A DNA stretch of 32,408 nucleotides from a virus. Made by a program: the position numbers and the translations under genes. The notes under the pieces are model-generated. The model did no database searches, had not been told where the DNA came from, and worked only from the letters and a program-made list of their open reading frames with translations. Shown in pieces: positions 13,964 to 18,902 of this stretch. Positions within the stretch are counted from its first letter, which is position 1, and each line of letters begins with the position of its first letter. The stretch covers positions 1 through 32,408 of IMG/VR virus record IMGVR_UViG_3300030060_004061; one strand, given 5' to 3'.

Positions 13964-14121
13964 TTTAGTTCCTCCGTTACCTTCGTTTTGTGCAAATGGT
14001 CCGCCATGAGGTGCATGAACACCCCCCACGCTGCCTTTGTGTCTGTTAATTCTTGCTCGAGCACCTCAACGCGGTGCTCGAGTTCGTCCAGACGTTGCTG
14101 ACGTTCTTCTTCCTCTGACAT
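13960..14121 (-). CDS. Short coiled-coil protein (53 aa)
   Basis: The ATG at 14121 overlaps the preceding stop and its own TGA overlaps the recombinase start (ATGA). The product (MSEEEERQQRLDELEHRVEV..., then LEQEL) is a clear heptad leucine zipper in its first half, followed by WGVFMHLMADHLHKTKV. It probably dimerises. Position suggests an accessory subunit of the annealing protein, but this is inference. Confidence 0.65.
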   Translation of the reverse strand: MSEEEERQQRLDELEHRVEVLEQELTDTKAAWGVFMHLMADHLHKTKVTEELK

Positions 14122-14210
14122 TACTTCATGCCAGCGGCCGTAGCAGTGGCGTCAATAATCGCTACGCCCCATGCAAACTTCACAATAAACGGCATTGCTA
14201 TTGCAAACAT
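14121..14210 (-). CDS. 29-aa hydrophobic membrane microprotein
   Basis: A perfect ribosome site (AAAGGAGG, then five bases) precedes ATG at 14210. The 29-aa peptide (MFAIAMPFIVKFAWGVAIID, then Ala/Thr-rich, ending GMK) is one membrane span. Its TAA overlaps the next ATG (TAATG). The strong site, exact coupling and composition argue for a real gene. Possible roles include an early membrane toxin, a superinfection-exclusion peptide or a replication anchor. None can be chosen. Confidence 0.65.
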   Translation of the reverse strand: MFAIAMPFIVKFAWGVAIIDATATAAGMK

Positions 14211-14224
14211 GATGTCCTCCTTTC

Positions 14225-14449
14225 TCAGTCAATAAGCCACAAACGGTAGGTGCCGTCATCGAGCTTTCGTTGCGTTAATTTAAAACCGTAATACTTAGCC
14301 AAAGACTGCGTGCGATTGGCTTCGTAGTCTTTTTTGACGGCGAAGCTGTCACCAACTTTCATGGACAAGAGCAGGCTTTGGAAGTTGCTCTTAACCCCAC
14401 GCTTTTTTTTCGGCGGCATTGGGATATTCTTTTCAATCACTACATTCAT
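14225..14449 (-). CDS. Small conserved phage protein, DUF7303-like (copy 2)
   Basis: ATG 14449 follows GGAGG by eight bases and overlaps the nuclease stop. The 74-aa product has VIEKNIPMPPKKKRG, a MKVGDSFAVKK motif, and a C-terminal DGTYRLWLID. It shares order and key residues (IP-P, VGDS, terminal aromatic strand) with the gene at 12447-12680, so the block carries a diverged pair. Biochemical role unknown. The basic first half suggests nucleic-acid or nucleoprotein binding. Confidence 0.75.
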   Translation of the reverse strand: MNVVIEKNIPMPPKKKRGVKSNFQSLLLSMKVGDSFAVKKDYEANRTQSLAKYYGFKLTQRKLDDGTYRLWLID

Positions 14450-15339
14450 CTGTCTAACCTCCAGATTTGTTTGGCTATTGCCAGGATGTCGGGGCCATGT
14501 CGCCCCACGATTTGCCCATAGTCCGGTTGAACTAAAGCAAACAGGTTGCTCCACTTGCCTTCAGCGGCACGGAGTAAATTCTGAATGACGAGCCAGCGTT
14601 GACGCACCTGTTGGTAGGACTCCTCAAGTGCGTGAGGCTTAAGCGCATCGCAGTTGCTAGCGTCTACAATGTTGAAGCCAAGCGGTGTCACGAACAGCAG
14701 CCCCGGCTCGTCACCGGTTGCCTTCCAATACACGGCTTGCTGCATGATTTGTTGCGGGGTAGGCTCTGTTCTGGGCTTGGGAAAGCGCCAGGAACGTGTG
14801 CCATCCTTTTTAAGCGGGTTGCGGGTGGGGAAGCTGCATTTGAGGTCTACCTGTCGGCCACCGCCAGTGTAGTCCTGAAACAGCATCGTCGGCACGTCAA
14901 TCAGCTCGTCCTGATGCCAGCGTTGGAACTCACCCTCAAACTTAGTGTCGCCGTAAAACTCGCGTATGCCGTTGACGGCGTGCTGCGCCATCTCCGGGAT
15001 AATTTCTTTAAACTTGTGATATTCCTCGGTGTCCTTGCCGTTGTCCCAGTCGCGCGGCTTGTAGAACTCAAATTTATTCATGCCTTTACGCACAGCGTCG
15101 GCCATATCCATAGGCTTGGTGGGGCCAGAGATAGGGCTGTAGTCATGGACGCCATGCGCCATGTCCGCTATGCTTTGTACTATCTGCCCAGCCCGAGGAC
15201 GTGCTGCGAATGGGAATGACCGGCCAAGCTCTTTGCGCATATAGAGCTTCAATATGTGCTCATCAACGGGCTGCGTTGCACCCGATGCGCTAGTGTGGGA
15301 GCTGCCAAACGGCTGTCTATATACTGGTATTTCGTGCAT
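14446..15339 (-). CDS. PD-(D/E)XK exonuclease-like protein
   Basis: The start taken is ATG 15339, four bases after GGAGGG; an ATG at 15357 lies in the promoter side and is less likely. The 297-aa protein carries the nuclease core: FEGEFQRWHQDELIDVP (131-150), an Asp156 strand, then VDLK with Asp165 and Lys167, and a later QQIMQQAVYW motif of the Q-xxx-Y type seen in RecB/Cas4-like and phage recombination exonucleases. It would resect DNA ends to give single strands for the downstream annealing protein. It is the first gene of the leftward block, directly below a good promoter. Confidence 0.75.
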   Translation of the reverse strand: MHEIPVYRQPFGSSHTSASGATQPVDEHILKLYMRKELGRSFPFAARPRAGQIVQSIADMAHGVHDYSPISGPTKPMDMADAVRKGMNKFEFYKPRDWDNGKDTEEYHKFKEIIPEMAQHAVNGIREFYGDTKFEGEFQRWHQDELIDVPTMLFQDYTGGGRQVDLKCSFPTRNPLKKDGTRSWRFPKPRTEPTPQQIMQQAVYWKATGDEPGLLFVTPLGFNIVDASNCDALKPHALEESYQQVRQRWLVIQNLLRAAEGKWSNLFALVQPDYGQIVGRHGPDILAIAKQIWRLDR

Positions 15340-15358
15340 GTAACCCTCCATAACCACT

Positions 15359-15386
15359 ACAATAATGAAGGCTTCACGTCTGTCAA
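15359..15386 (-). promoter_or_regulatory. Sigma70-type promoter for the leftward recombination block
   Basis: On the minus strand a perfect TTGACA (15386-15381) is followed after 16 bp by TATTGT (15364-15359). The nuclease start is 20 bp further on. This is the clearest host-type promoter for the nuclease/annealing block and fits the absence of a phage RNA polymerase. It lies in the 70-bp divergent gap with the 15410 gene. Confidence 0.65.
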
Positions 15387-15409
15387 CAAAAAAAATAAAG
15401 GAGTCCTAA

Positions 15410-15607
15410 ATGCTTATAATTGTTACTAAAGACGACTTAATTACCTGTACGCACTGTGACGGCTCCGGCGTTATCTCTGTTGACCTGTACGCTCACACTG
15501 ACGTAGGGTTTGCCATCACTCGGCAGCAGAAGTGGCGCTGCGGTGTATGCGATGGAGAGGGCGAAGTTTTACCCGAGTTTGAAGTGGAGCTTGAGGATTA
15601 TGACTAA
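15410..15607 (+). CDS. DnaJ-type zinc-finger small protein
   Basis: This 65-aa protein starts six bases after AAGGAG. It has two CxxCxGxG-type knuckles: CTHCDGSG (13-20) and CGVCDGEG (44-51), the pattern of the DnaJ central zinc domain, with an acidic tail (EFEVELEDYD). There is no J domain, so it is not a full DnaJ. Single zinc modules like this appear in phages with unknown clients. It overlaps the next gene by 8 bp. Confidence 0.8.
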   Translation: MLIIVTKDDLITCTHCDGSGVISVDLYAHTDVGFAITRQQKWRCGVCDGEGEVLPEFEVELEDYD

Positions 15608-16049
15608 TGGACGTGCGAAGGGCGCTCAATTCGAGCGCGACGTGGCGCGAATGTGCCACGAAGCCATGGGGTTCGAGGTAAAGAGAGACCTCGAGCAATA
15701 TAGACAAGGCGACAGGGGTGACTTGCTCGGCGTGCCGGGTTGGGTCATCGAATGCAAGCGGTACGCATCCGGTTCCTGTCGTTCGGAATGGTGGGTCCAG
15801 GCCACCAAGGCGGCTGATGCTGCGATGTGTGAGCCTGTGCTCATCTACAAGTTTGACCGGCAGCCAGTGCGGTGCCAGGTGTACTTGTCTGCCATTAACC
15901 CCAATTATTGGGGCAAGGATGACGTTGCCACGATTAGCTTTGACACGTGGTGCATGATTGTTAGAGAGGGATTGTCTGATGAAGAACGCGGCCGACATGA
16001 CGGTGGGAGAGTTTCGGAATTTGCTAGCTACTATAACGGCTCCGCCTGA
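15600..16049 (+). CDS. Holliday-junction-resolvase-like PD-(D/E)XK nuclease
   Basis: The start is ATG 15600, inside the end of the zinc-finger gene; a reading from 15510 overlaps that gene heavily and is rejected. The 149-aa product has GAQFERDVARMCHEAMG with Glu12, then DRGDLLGVPGWVIECKR with Asp41, Glu51 and Lys53. This is the E...D-x9-E-x-K arrangement of archaeal-type Hjc resolvases and related phage endonucleases. It would cut branched DNA before packaging. It complements the annealing module in the divergent block. Confidence 0.75.
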   Translation: MTNGRAKGAQFERDVARMCHEAMGFEVKRDLEQYRQGDRGDLLGVPGWVIECKRYASGSCRSEWWVQATKAADAAMCEPVLIYKFDRQPVRCQVYLSAINPNYWGKDDVATISFDTWCMIVREGLSDEERGRHDGGRVSEFASYYNGSA

Positions 16050-16185
16050 CGTGCCGCCTCTGCATCCGGGGCGTTATCAACGCAGGCAAAAGCCAAGCGA
16101 AGCGCAGAAGCCGTTTTGGTCGCGCAGGAAAAAGGGCAACAAAACCCGGCCTAAACCGCGTCGGGTGCCTCGCACTGGTAATTAG
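15979..16185 (+). CDS. Small basic protein of unknown function
   Basis: The likely start is ATG 15979 (MKNAADMTVGEFRNLLATIT), nested in the end of the resolvase gene with an overlap of 71 bp. The 68-aa product has a short helical N-terminus (TVGEFRNLL, reminiscent of a small DNA-binding wedge but too short to classify) and a Pro/Arg/Lys-rich tail. It ends in the 3' end of the convergent gene at 16151-16345. Confidence is limited by the large overlap and weak ribosome site. Confidence 0.5.
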   Translation: MKNAADMTVGEFRNLLATITAPPDVPPLHPGRYQRRQKPSEAQKPFWSRRKKGNKTRPKPRRVPRTGN

Positions 16186-16345
16186 CTGTCATTGGCATTG
16201 GGAACATGGGCGCAACTTGCGCTACCATTTCTGCTGCCCGAACCTTGCATGCTTCTTCTGTGGCTTTGAGGCCAGTTGTGTCCTCGAACACAACGCAGTT
16301 GGTCGGGTATGCAGCCATGCACAGCATAATCATAGCCTTAAACAT
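16151..16345 (-). CDS. Small exported-type protein with cysteine pairs
   Basis: This 64-aa protein starts seven bases after AGGAG. Its N-terminus (MFKAMIMLCMAAYPTNCVVF) looks like a signal peptide. The mature part has the pattern T-EACKVRAAEMVAQV and YQCEAPDA, allowing a disulfide. It overlaps the convergent 15979-16185 gene by 35 bp. Its layout (signal, charged helix with Cys, final C) matches 18607-18807. Function unknown; action in the periplasm or outer envelope is likely. Confidence 0.65.
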   Translation of the reverse strand: MFKAMIMLCMAAYPTNCVVFEDTTGLKATEEACKVRAAEMVAQVAPMFPMPMTANYQCEAPDAV

Positions 16346-16402
16346 ATCGTTCTCCTAGTCGTTCAGCCTACCATGTTGGCGGCGTGTGGTCAGGGCCGTA
16401 AA

Positions 16403-16432
16403 AAAGAGGCGCAGATTGCTCCGCGCCTCTTT
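16403..16432. terminator. Bidirectional hairpin terminator
   Basis: A 10-bp stem AAAGAGGCGC (16403-16412) pairs with GCGCCTCTTT (16423-16432) around a 10-base loop. Leftward it continues into a run of six T (complement of 16400-16405), a standard intrinsic terminator. It would end the leftward XRE-block transcript and could also stop rightward read-through from 15410-16185. Confidence 0.75.
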
Positions 16433-16611
16433 GAAAAACACTCGCGTGTCTCCCTAACAAGACAATATATGGACAATCTATACACTTATGTAAAGATGAT
16501 TTCCATGTCCGTGTCCTCCTCTTTACAGACGGTTTGAAATGTGATATTTGAGTTCTCATTGTCATGCGGCAGAACTGCTTTGCAATGTCATTGCGATGCA
16601 CCATGCAAAAC

Positions 16612-16627
16612 TTTTTATATATAAAAA
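16612..16627. repeat. AT-only 16-bp palindrome
   Basis: TTTTTATATATAAAAA is a perfect self-complementary stretch made only of A and T, lying 15 bp from the first CATTGCATTGT element. It could be an easily melted origin element, or a -10-rich promoter region. Confidence 0.7.
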
Positions 16628-16642
16628 AGACATAAGCCTGAC

Positions 16643-16683
16643 CATTGCATTGTCAGGTGCATTGCATTGTATACAATGCAATG
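16643..16683. repeat. Three CATTGCATTGT elements (two direct, one inverted)
   Basis: CATTGCATTGT occurs at 16643-16653 and 16660-16670 (17 bp apart), and inverted as ACAATGCAATG at 16673-16683. Each is itself a doubled CATTG. A degenerate relative (TGCAATG-TCATTGCGATGC) lies at 16581-16599. The arrangement is that of protein-binding iterons or operator half-sites. Confidence 0.8.
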
Positions 16684-16687
16684 CACC
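16656..16687. promoter_or_regulatory. Perfect 32-bp palindrome beside the XRE regulator gene
   Basis: The half-site GGTGCATTGCATTGTA (16656-16671) is followed at once by its exact reverse complement (16672-16687). It starts 5 bp after the XRE stop. It could be a dimer or tetramer operator, a cruciform origin element, or an RNA 3' hairpin. No T-run follows, so it is not a standard terminator. Confidence 0.75.
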
Positions 16688-16692
16688 AAGTT

Positions 16693-16866
16693 TTACTTAT
16701 ATTCGAGTTCGAGTGCTTGCAGTGCAAGCTGCACGGTTCGAGGTATGTCCAGCTCTCCGCTTTCGTAGTACTGGACAGTGCGCCGGGCCAGCCCTAGACG
16801 TTCTGCAAATCTCTGTTGCGTCATGCCTAGCATTTCACGGCGAAGTTTAAGCTCGTCGGCTTTCAC
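16693..16866 (-). CDS. XRE-family helix-turn-helix regulator (Cro/C1-like)
   Basis: The GTG at 16866 overlaps the preceding TGA (GTGA). A GTG at 16881 would add five residues inside the upstream gene. The 57-aa protein is one HTH domain: LKLRREMLGMTQQRFAERLG, then LARRTVQYYESGELDIP, the standard XRE pattern (TQQ-FAE-LG-...-T-Q-YE-G). It lacks an oligomerisation or cleavage domain, so it is Cro-sized. It probably represses its own transcript or switches early to late expression. The palindromes at 16656-16687 and 18506-18520 are candidate binding sites. Confidence 0.85.
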   Translation of the reverse strand: MKADELKLRREMLGMTQQRFAERLGLARRTVQYYESGELDIPRTVQLALQALELEYK

Positions 16867-17099
16867 TTGTCCGACCCCCACACTTCTTTTTTCTCAATCC
16901 AGTGCGGCTCTGATGCGTCCAGCACCTCGCTAATAGCCCACGCATACAGGTCATATTCTCCCGGCACGTAGTCCCTGGCCTTGTGTTTTGCCAAAATAAG
17001 CTGCGCCTCCTCGAGCGTATCGGCTAGCTCGTAATGGTCTGTACAGGCTGGCTTTCCATAAGAGCGTTGGAAGCGCAGCGTTCGGTGAATGATGAACAT
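16863..17099 (-). CDS. Small unknown protein
   Basis: The start is ATG 17099, just after the previous stop and a GGGAG site; a longer frame to 17162 overlaps the neighbour. The 78-aa product (MFIIHRTLRFQRSYGKPACT, then a helix EEAQLILAKHKARDY and a Trp-rich end) looks like a small alpha/beta fold. It overlaps the XRE gene by 4 bp. No family recognised. Confidence 0.65.
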   Translation of the reverse strand: MFIIHRTLRFQRSYGKPACTDHYELADTLEEAQLILAKHKARDYVPGEYDLYAWAISEVLDASEPHWIEKKEVWGSDK

Positions 17100-17100
17100 G

Positions 17101-17298
17101 TCACTCTCCCTTTGTAGACAGGTAAATGTTGTGTTGCTTGAGAATAAGCCCGACGGTGTCAAGGCTCTCCCGGACAGCTTGCCGCCACTCGTCGTCCCAT
17201 TGTTCCGGCGGTGCGGTGTCCATGAGGTCGAGCATGTCTGACGCAGCGGTCAGAATTTCGTGAAATGCCCGTTTCTGAGCGTTGTTAATCATGTGCAT
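17101..17298 (-). CDS. Small acidic helical protein
   Basis: This 65-aa protein is mainly helical (AFHEILTAASDMLDLMDTAP, then WRQAVRESLDTVGLILKQ). A GGGAG site precedes the start by about ten bases; a second Met two codons on is equally possible. Its stop lies one base before the next start, so the pair is coupled. Function unknown. Confidence 0.6.
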   Translation of the reverse strand: MHMINNAQKRAFHEILTAASDMLDLMDTAPPEQWDDEWRQAVRESLDTVGLILKQHNIYLSTKGE

Positions 17299-17315
17299 TA
17301 GCTTGATTCTCCCTT

Positions 17316-17597
17316 CTAGTGCTTGGTGTTTTCACGTTCTTCCTCAAGGCATTCGCTCACGTAATGCTTCACGGCGTCCTGTTTGGCTTCGTCTGCGGTC
17401 ATAATCGACATGAGCAGGCCAGCGTCACGGCCATCTGCGCATTGCTCGGCAAGGCGACATAAGGCAGAGAAGTACATGAGGCTTAGGTTGTAGGTAACCT
17501 CGAGCGCCCCCTTGTGGGGGTGCTCGTTGATTGCGTCCAAGCATGCCTTCATGAATGCGGCGTCATGCTCGGTCAGTGGGTTGTCCTTGCTGTTCAT
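17316..17597 (-). CDS. Small unknown helical protein
   Basis: This 93-aa acidic protein starts within the previous stop (ATGA). Segments include LTEHDAAFMKACLDAINEHP and VTYNLSLMYFSALCRLAEQ, both helical. No motif or family recognised. It lies in the leftward small-protein block, likely early-expressed proteins that act on the host. Confidence 0.65.
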   Translation of the reverse strand: MNSKDNPLTEHDAAFMKACLDAINEHPHKGALEVTYNLSLMYFSALCRLAEQCADGRDAGLLMSIMTADEAKQDAVKHYVSECLEEERENTKH

Positions 17598-17842
17598 TGG
17601 TTTGCCTCCTTACGCTTTGCTTCACGCAACTTGGCAATCCTCATGTAAAGCTGGCAGCGCCGCATGGCGTTGCGAATGTCTGACATTGTCCAGTCAAGGA
17701 TGTCGGAGTCTACCCGCCCGGCGTCATGCAGCTCTGCCTCGGCATGAGCCAGTGATTTCATAGCCCGGTAAACCCGGCGCGTTGCGTCGGCCTCCGGCGT
17801 TGTGGTCTCGGTGCGCTTGGCCTTGTGTCGTGTGTTGTCCAT
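17594..17842 (-). CDS. Small basic helical protein
   Basis: The start ATG 17842 overlaps the preceding stop (ATGA) and follows a GGGAGG site; a longer frame to 17884 is rejected. The 82-aa product is Thr/Arg-rich at first, then two helices (RVYRAMKSLAHAEAELHDAG; IRNAMRRCQLYMRIAKLREA). The positive tail could bind nucleic acid. No family recognised. Confidence 0.65.
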   Translation of the reverse strand: MDNTRHKAKRTETTTPEADATRRVYRAMKSLAHAEAELHDAGRVDSDILDWTMSDIRNAMRRCQLYMRIAKLREAKRKEANQ

Positions 17843-18177
17843 TATGCCGCCTCCCCTTGGCGTGGTTCGCCCTCGTGCTGGCACAATGTCCAGTATTGTT
17901 CCATGATGCGGCTCTGAATCTCGCCATAGACAATCAGGGACGCCATGTCGTTGTAGCTGCGCGGTGTGTCGCCGCCTACGTCATGCGCGAAATCCTCGCC
18001 AGCTTCTACGTCGCAGTGCTGGCAGATTTCGTGCGCCTTGGCGTAATAAATGACGTACTCGGAGCCGTCGGCGTATTCGTGCGCCATGTCGGTTACCTCG
18101 CCGCCATTCTTGGCGATGTCGTCCCAAATGTACCGGGCAATGTCGGCGCAGTATTCGTCGAGCTTGTGATTGTTCAT
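17842..18177 (-). CDS. Small unknown acidic protein
   Basis: A GGAGGG site lies eight bases before ATG 18177. The 111-aa product has a CQHC motif (residues 52-55) with CADIARYIWDDIAKNGGEV near the start and IVYGEIQSRIMEQYWTLCQH near the end. It is aromatic-rich and acidic, a composition seen in phage proteins that block host enzymes, but this is only a possibility. No family recognised. Confidence 0.65.
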   Translation of the reverse strand: MNNHKLDEYCADIARYIWDDIAKNGGEVTDMAHEYADGSEYVIYYAKAHEICQHCDVEAGEDFAHDVGGDTPRSYNDMASLIVYGEIQSRIMEQYWTLCQHEGEPRQGEAA

Positions 18178-18217
18178 TTGCTATCCCTCCAGATTAGCGT
18201 TGTGTTGTGGGTGGCTT

Positions 18218-18271
18218 CACCCTCTCACAGCATGCGTGATGCGGTCAGAGGGTGGCAGGGCTGGCCCTGCC
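18218..18271. other. Structured intergenic leader (two nested stems)
   Basis: Between the genes at 18283 and 18177 a stem CACCCTCT (18218-18225) / AGAGGGTG (18247-18254) is followed by GGCAGGG (18254-18260) / CCCTGCC (18265-18271). They share bases at their edge and so could be alternative RNA folds. No T-run follows in the leftward direction. It may be an attenuator, a processing site or mRNA stabiliser. Confidence 0.5.
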
Positions 18272-18282
18272 GCCCGGTTGCG

Positions 18283-18465
18283 TTACTTGCGGAAACCTTC
18301 CGCGAAAAGGTTGGCGGTAGGTGTCGAGACAACCGCATAGACAGCGCGGTGGAATGCGGTGGTCCCGTGCCGGTAGTCTTTCGAGAAGCGAAAGCCTGTC
18401 AGGCGAAGGATAGGTGCCAGCATGTGCGCGGTTGCGATAGTCAGGTTATAGTGGATGGTTTCCAT
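18283..18465 (-). CDS. First small protein of the leftward regulator block
   Basis: A GGAGGG site lies seven bases before ATG 18465. The 60-aa product (METIHYNLTIATAHMLAPIL, later FHRAVYAVVSTPTANLFAEG) is moderately hydrophobic and basic, possibly membrane-associated. It is the first gene after a strong promoter (18499-18528) and is separated from the next gene by a 105-bp structured gap, so it may be made in higher amount. No family recognised. Confidence 0.6.
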   Translation of the reverse strand: METIHYNLTIATAHMLAPILRLTGFRFSKDYRHGTTAFHRAVYAVVSTPTANLFAEGFRK

Positions 18466-18498
18466 TGTTTAGCCCTCCATTGGCGTTGCGATAATAAG

Positions 18499-18528
18499 AT
18501 AATAGGCGCAATGGTTGCGCTTAGTCAA
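18499..18528 (-). promoter_or_regulatory. Promoter of the leftward XRE block with operator palindrome
   Basis: On the minus strand TTGACT (18528-18523) and TATTAT (18504-18499) match sigma70 boxes at five of six positions each, 18 bp apart. The spacer holds an inverted repeat GCGCAA-TGG-TTGCGC (18506-18520), centred where a bound repressor would block RNA polymerase. The XRE protein from the same operon is the obvious candidate. Confidence 0.7.
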
Positions 18529-18553
18529 GTGGGTAATGAAAAAAAAGTGTACA

Positions 18554-18582
18554 GCTCTGACAGCATTGGATAAAATCAGAGC
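18554..18582 (+). promoter_or_regulatory. Inverted repeat around a -10-like box before the rightward late block
   Basis: GCTCTGA (18554-18560) and TCAGAGC (18576-18582) are exact inverted repeats 15 bp apart. A TAAAAT box (18571-18576) lies in the interval, with no good -35 at the expected distance. This may be a regulated late promoter or an RNA hairpin. It is followed by TTGGAGGG and the 18607 start. Confidence 0.45.
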
Positions 18583-18606
18583 GTAAAAGCCTTGGAGGGT
18601 TTCAAC

Positions 18607-18807
18607 ATGATAAAATTATTGGTAGCGGTTTGCATCCTGTCAGGTAGCAATAATGCAGCATGCTTTGAACTGGCAAGCACGTCACACTTCGAGAGCATGA
18701 AGGAATGCACCGCAGAGCGTGACCGGATGGTGAGCGAAACATGGGCACTGCGTATGCGCGAGGATATGGTGGCGAATGCGCGTTGCGTTGCCGAACTTGG
18801 GGAATGA
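18607..18807 (+). CDS. Small exported-type protein with cysteines
   Basis: The start is ATG 18607, seven bases after GGAGGG. The 66-aa product has a signal-like N-terminus (MIKLLVAVCILSGSNNAACF), a charged helix (MKECTAERDRMVSETWALR) and a final ARCVAELGE. It shares size, signal, charged middle and closing Cys with 16151-16345. It is the first gene of the rightward strand and probably acts outside the cytoplasm. Function unknown. Confidence 0.7.
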   Translation: MIKLLVAVCILSGSNNAACFELASTSHFESMKECTAERDRMVSETWALRMREDMVANARCVAELGE

Positions 18808-18902
18808 TTGCTGTGTGGAATGTGGTGTGGTTTGAGTGTCAGTACACACACAAAGGGCACACCACCGCGCGGCATTGTATAGCCGAGCCTAGCATGCTGT
18901 GA
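18804..18902 (+). CDS. Possible 32-aa peptide coupled to the preceding gene
   Basis: ATG 18804 overlaps the preceding TGA (ATGA). The 32-aa peptide (MIAVWNVVWFECQYTHKGHT..., later RHCIAEPSML) has two Cys and an aromatic N-terminus. Its stop falls inside the first 19-bp repeat. The only support is the exact overlap; it may be real or chance. Confidence 0.35.
   Translation: MIAVWNVVWFECQYTHKGHTTARHCIAEPSML

Larger units (their letters stand above)
16346..16692. other. Main non-coding region: repeats, palindromes, AT-rich element
   Basis: No convincing gene fills these 347 bases. They hold the hairpin at 16403-16432, a strong ribosome site (AGGAGG) before a seven-codon leftward mini-frame at 16506-16486, an AT-rich palindrome at 16612-16627, a CCTGAC/GTCAGG stem (16637-16657), repeated CATTGCATTGT elements and the 32-bp palindrome. 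This density of structure suggests a replication origin or control region. Confidence 0.6.

Noticed and set aside
14599-15219. Rightward frame of 206 codons
   Set aside because: Antisense to the PD-(D/E)XK nuclease, which has clear motifs and its own promoter and ribosome site.
16368-16604. Leftward 78-codon frame in the non-coding region
   Set aside because: It runs through the 16403-16432 terminator stem, has no ribosome site at its start and has a composition unlike its neighbours.
16693-18465. Lysogeny module
   Set aside because: Only an XRE regulator is present; no integrase, excisionase or attachment-type repeat was seen, so temperate life is not supported.
17782-18573. Long rightward frame of 263 codons
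   Set aside because: It lies opposite three leftward genes that have strong ribosome sites and ATGA overlaps, crosses their promoter region and has a low-complexity Val/Cys/Arg composition typical of an antisense shadow.
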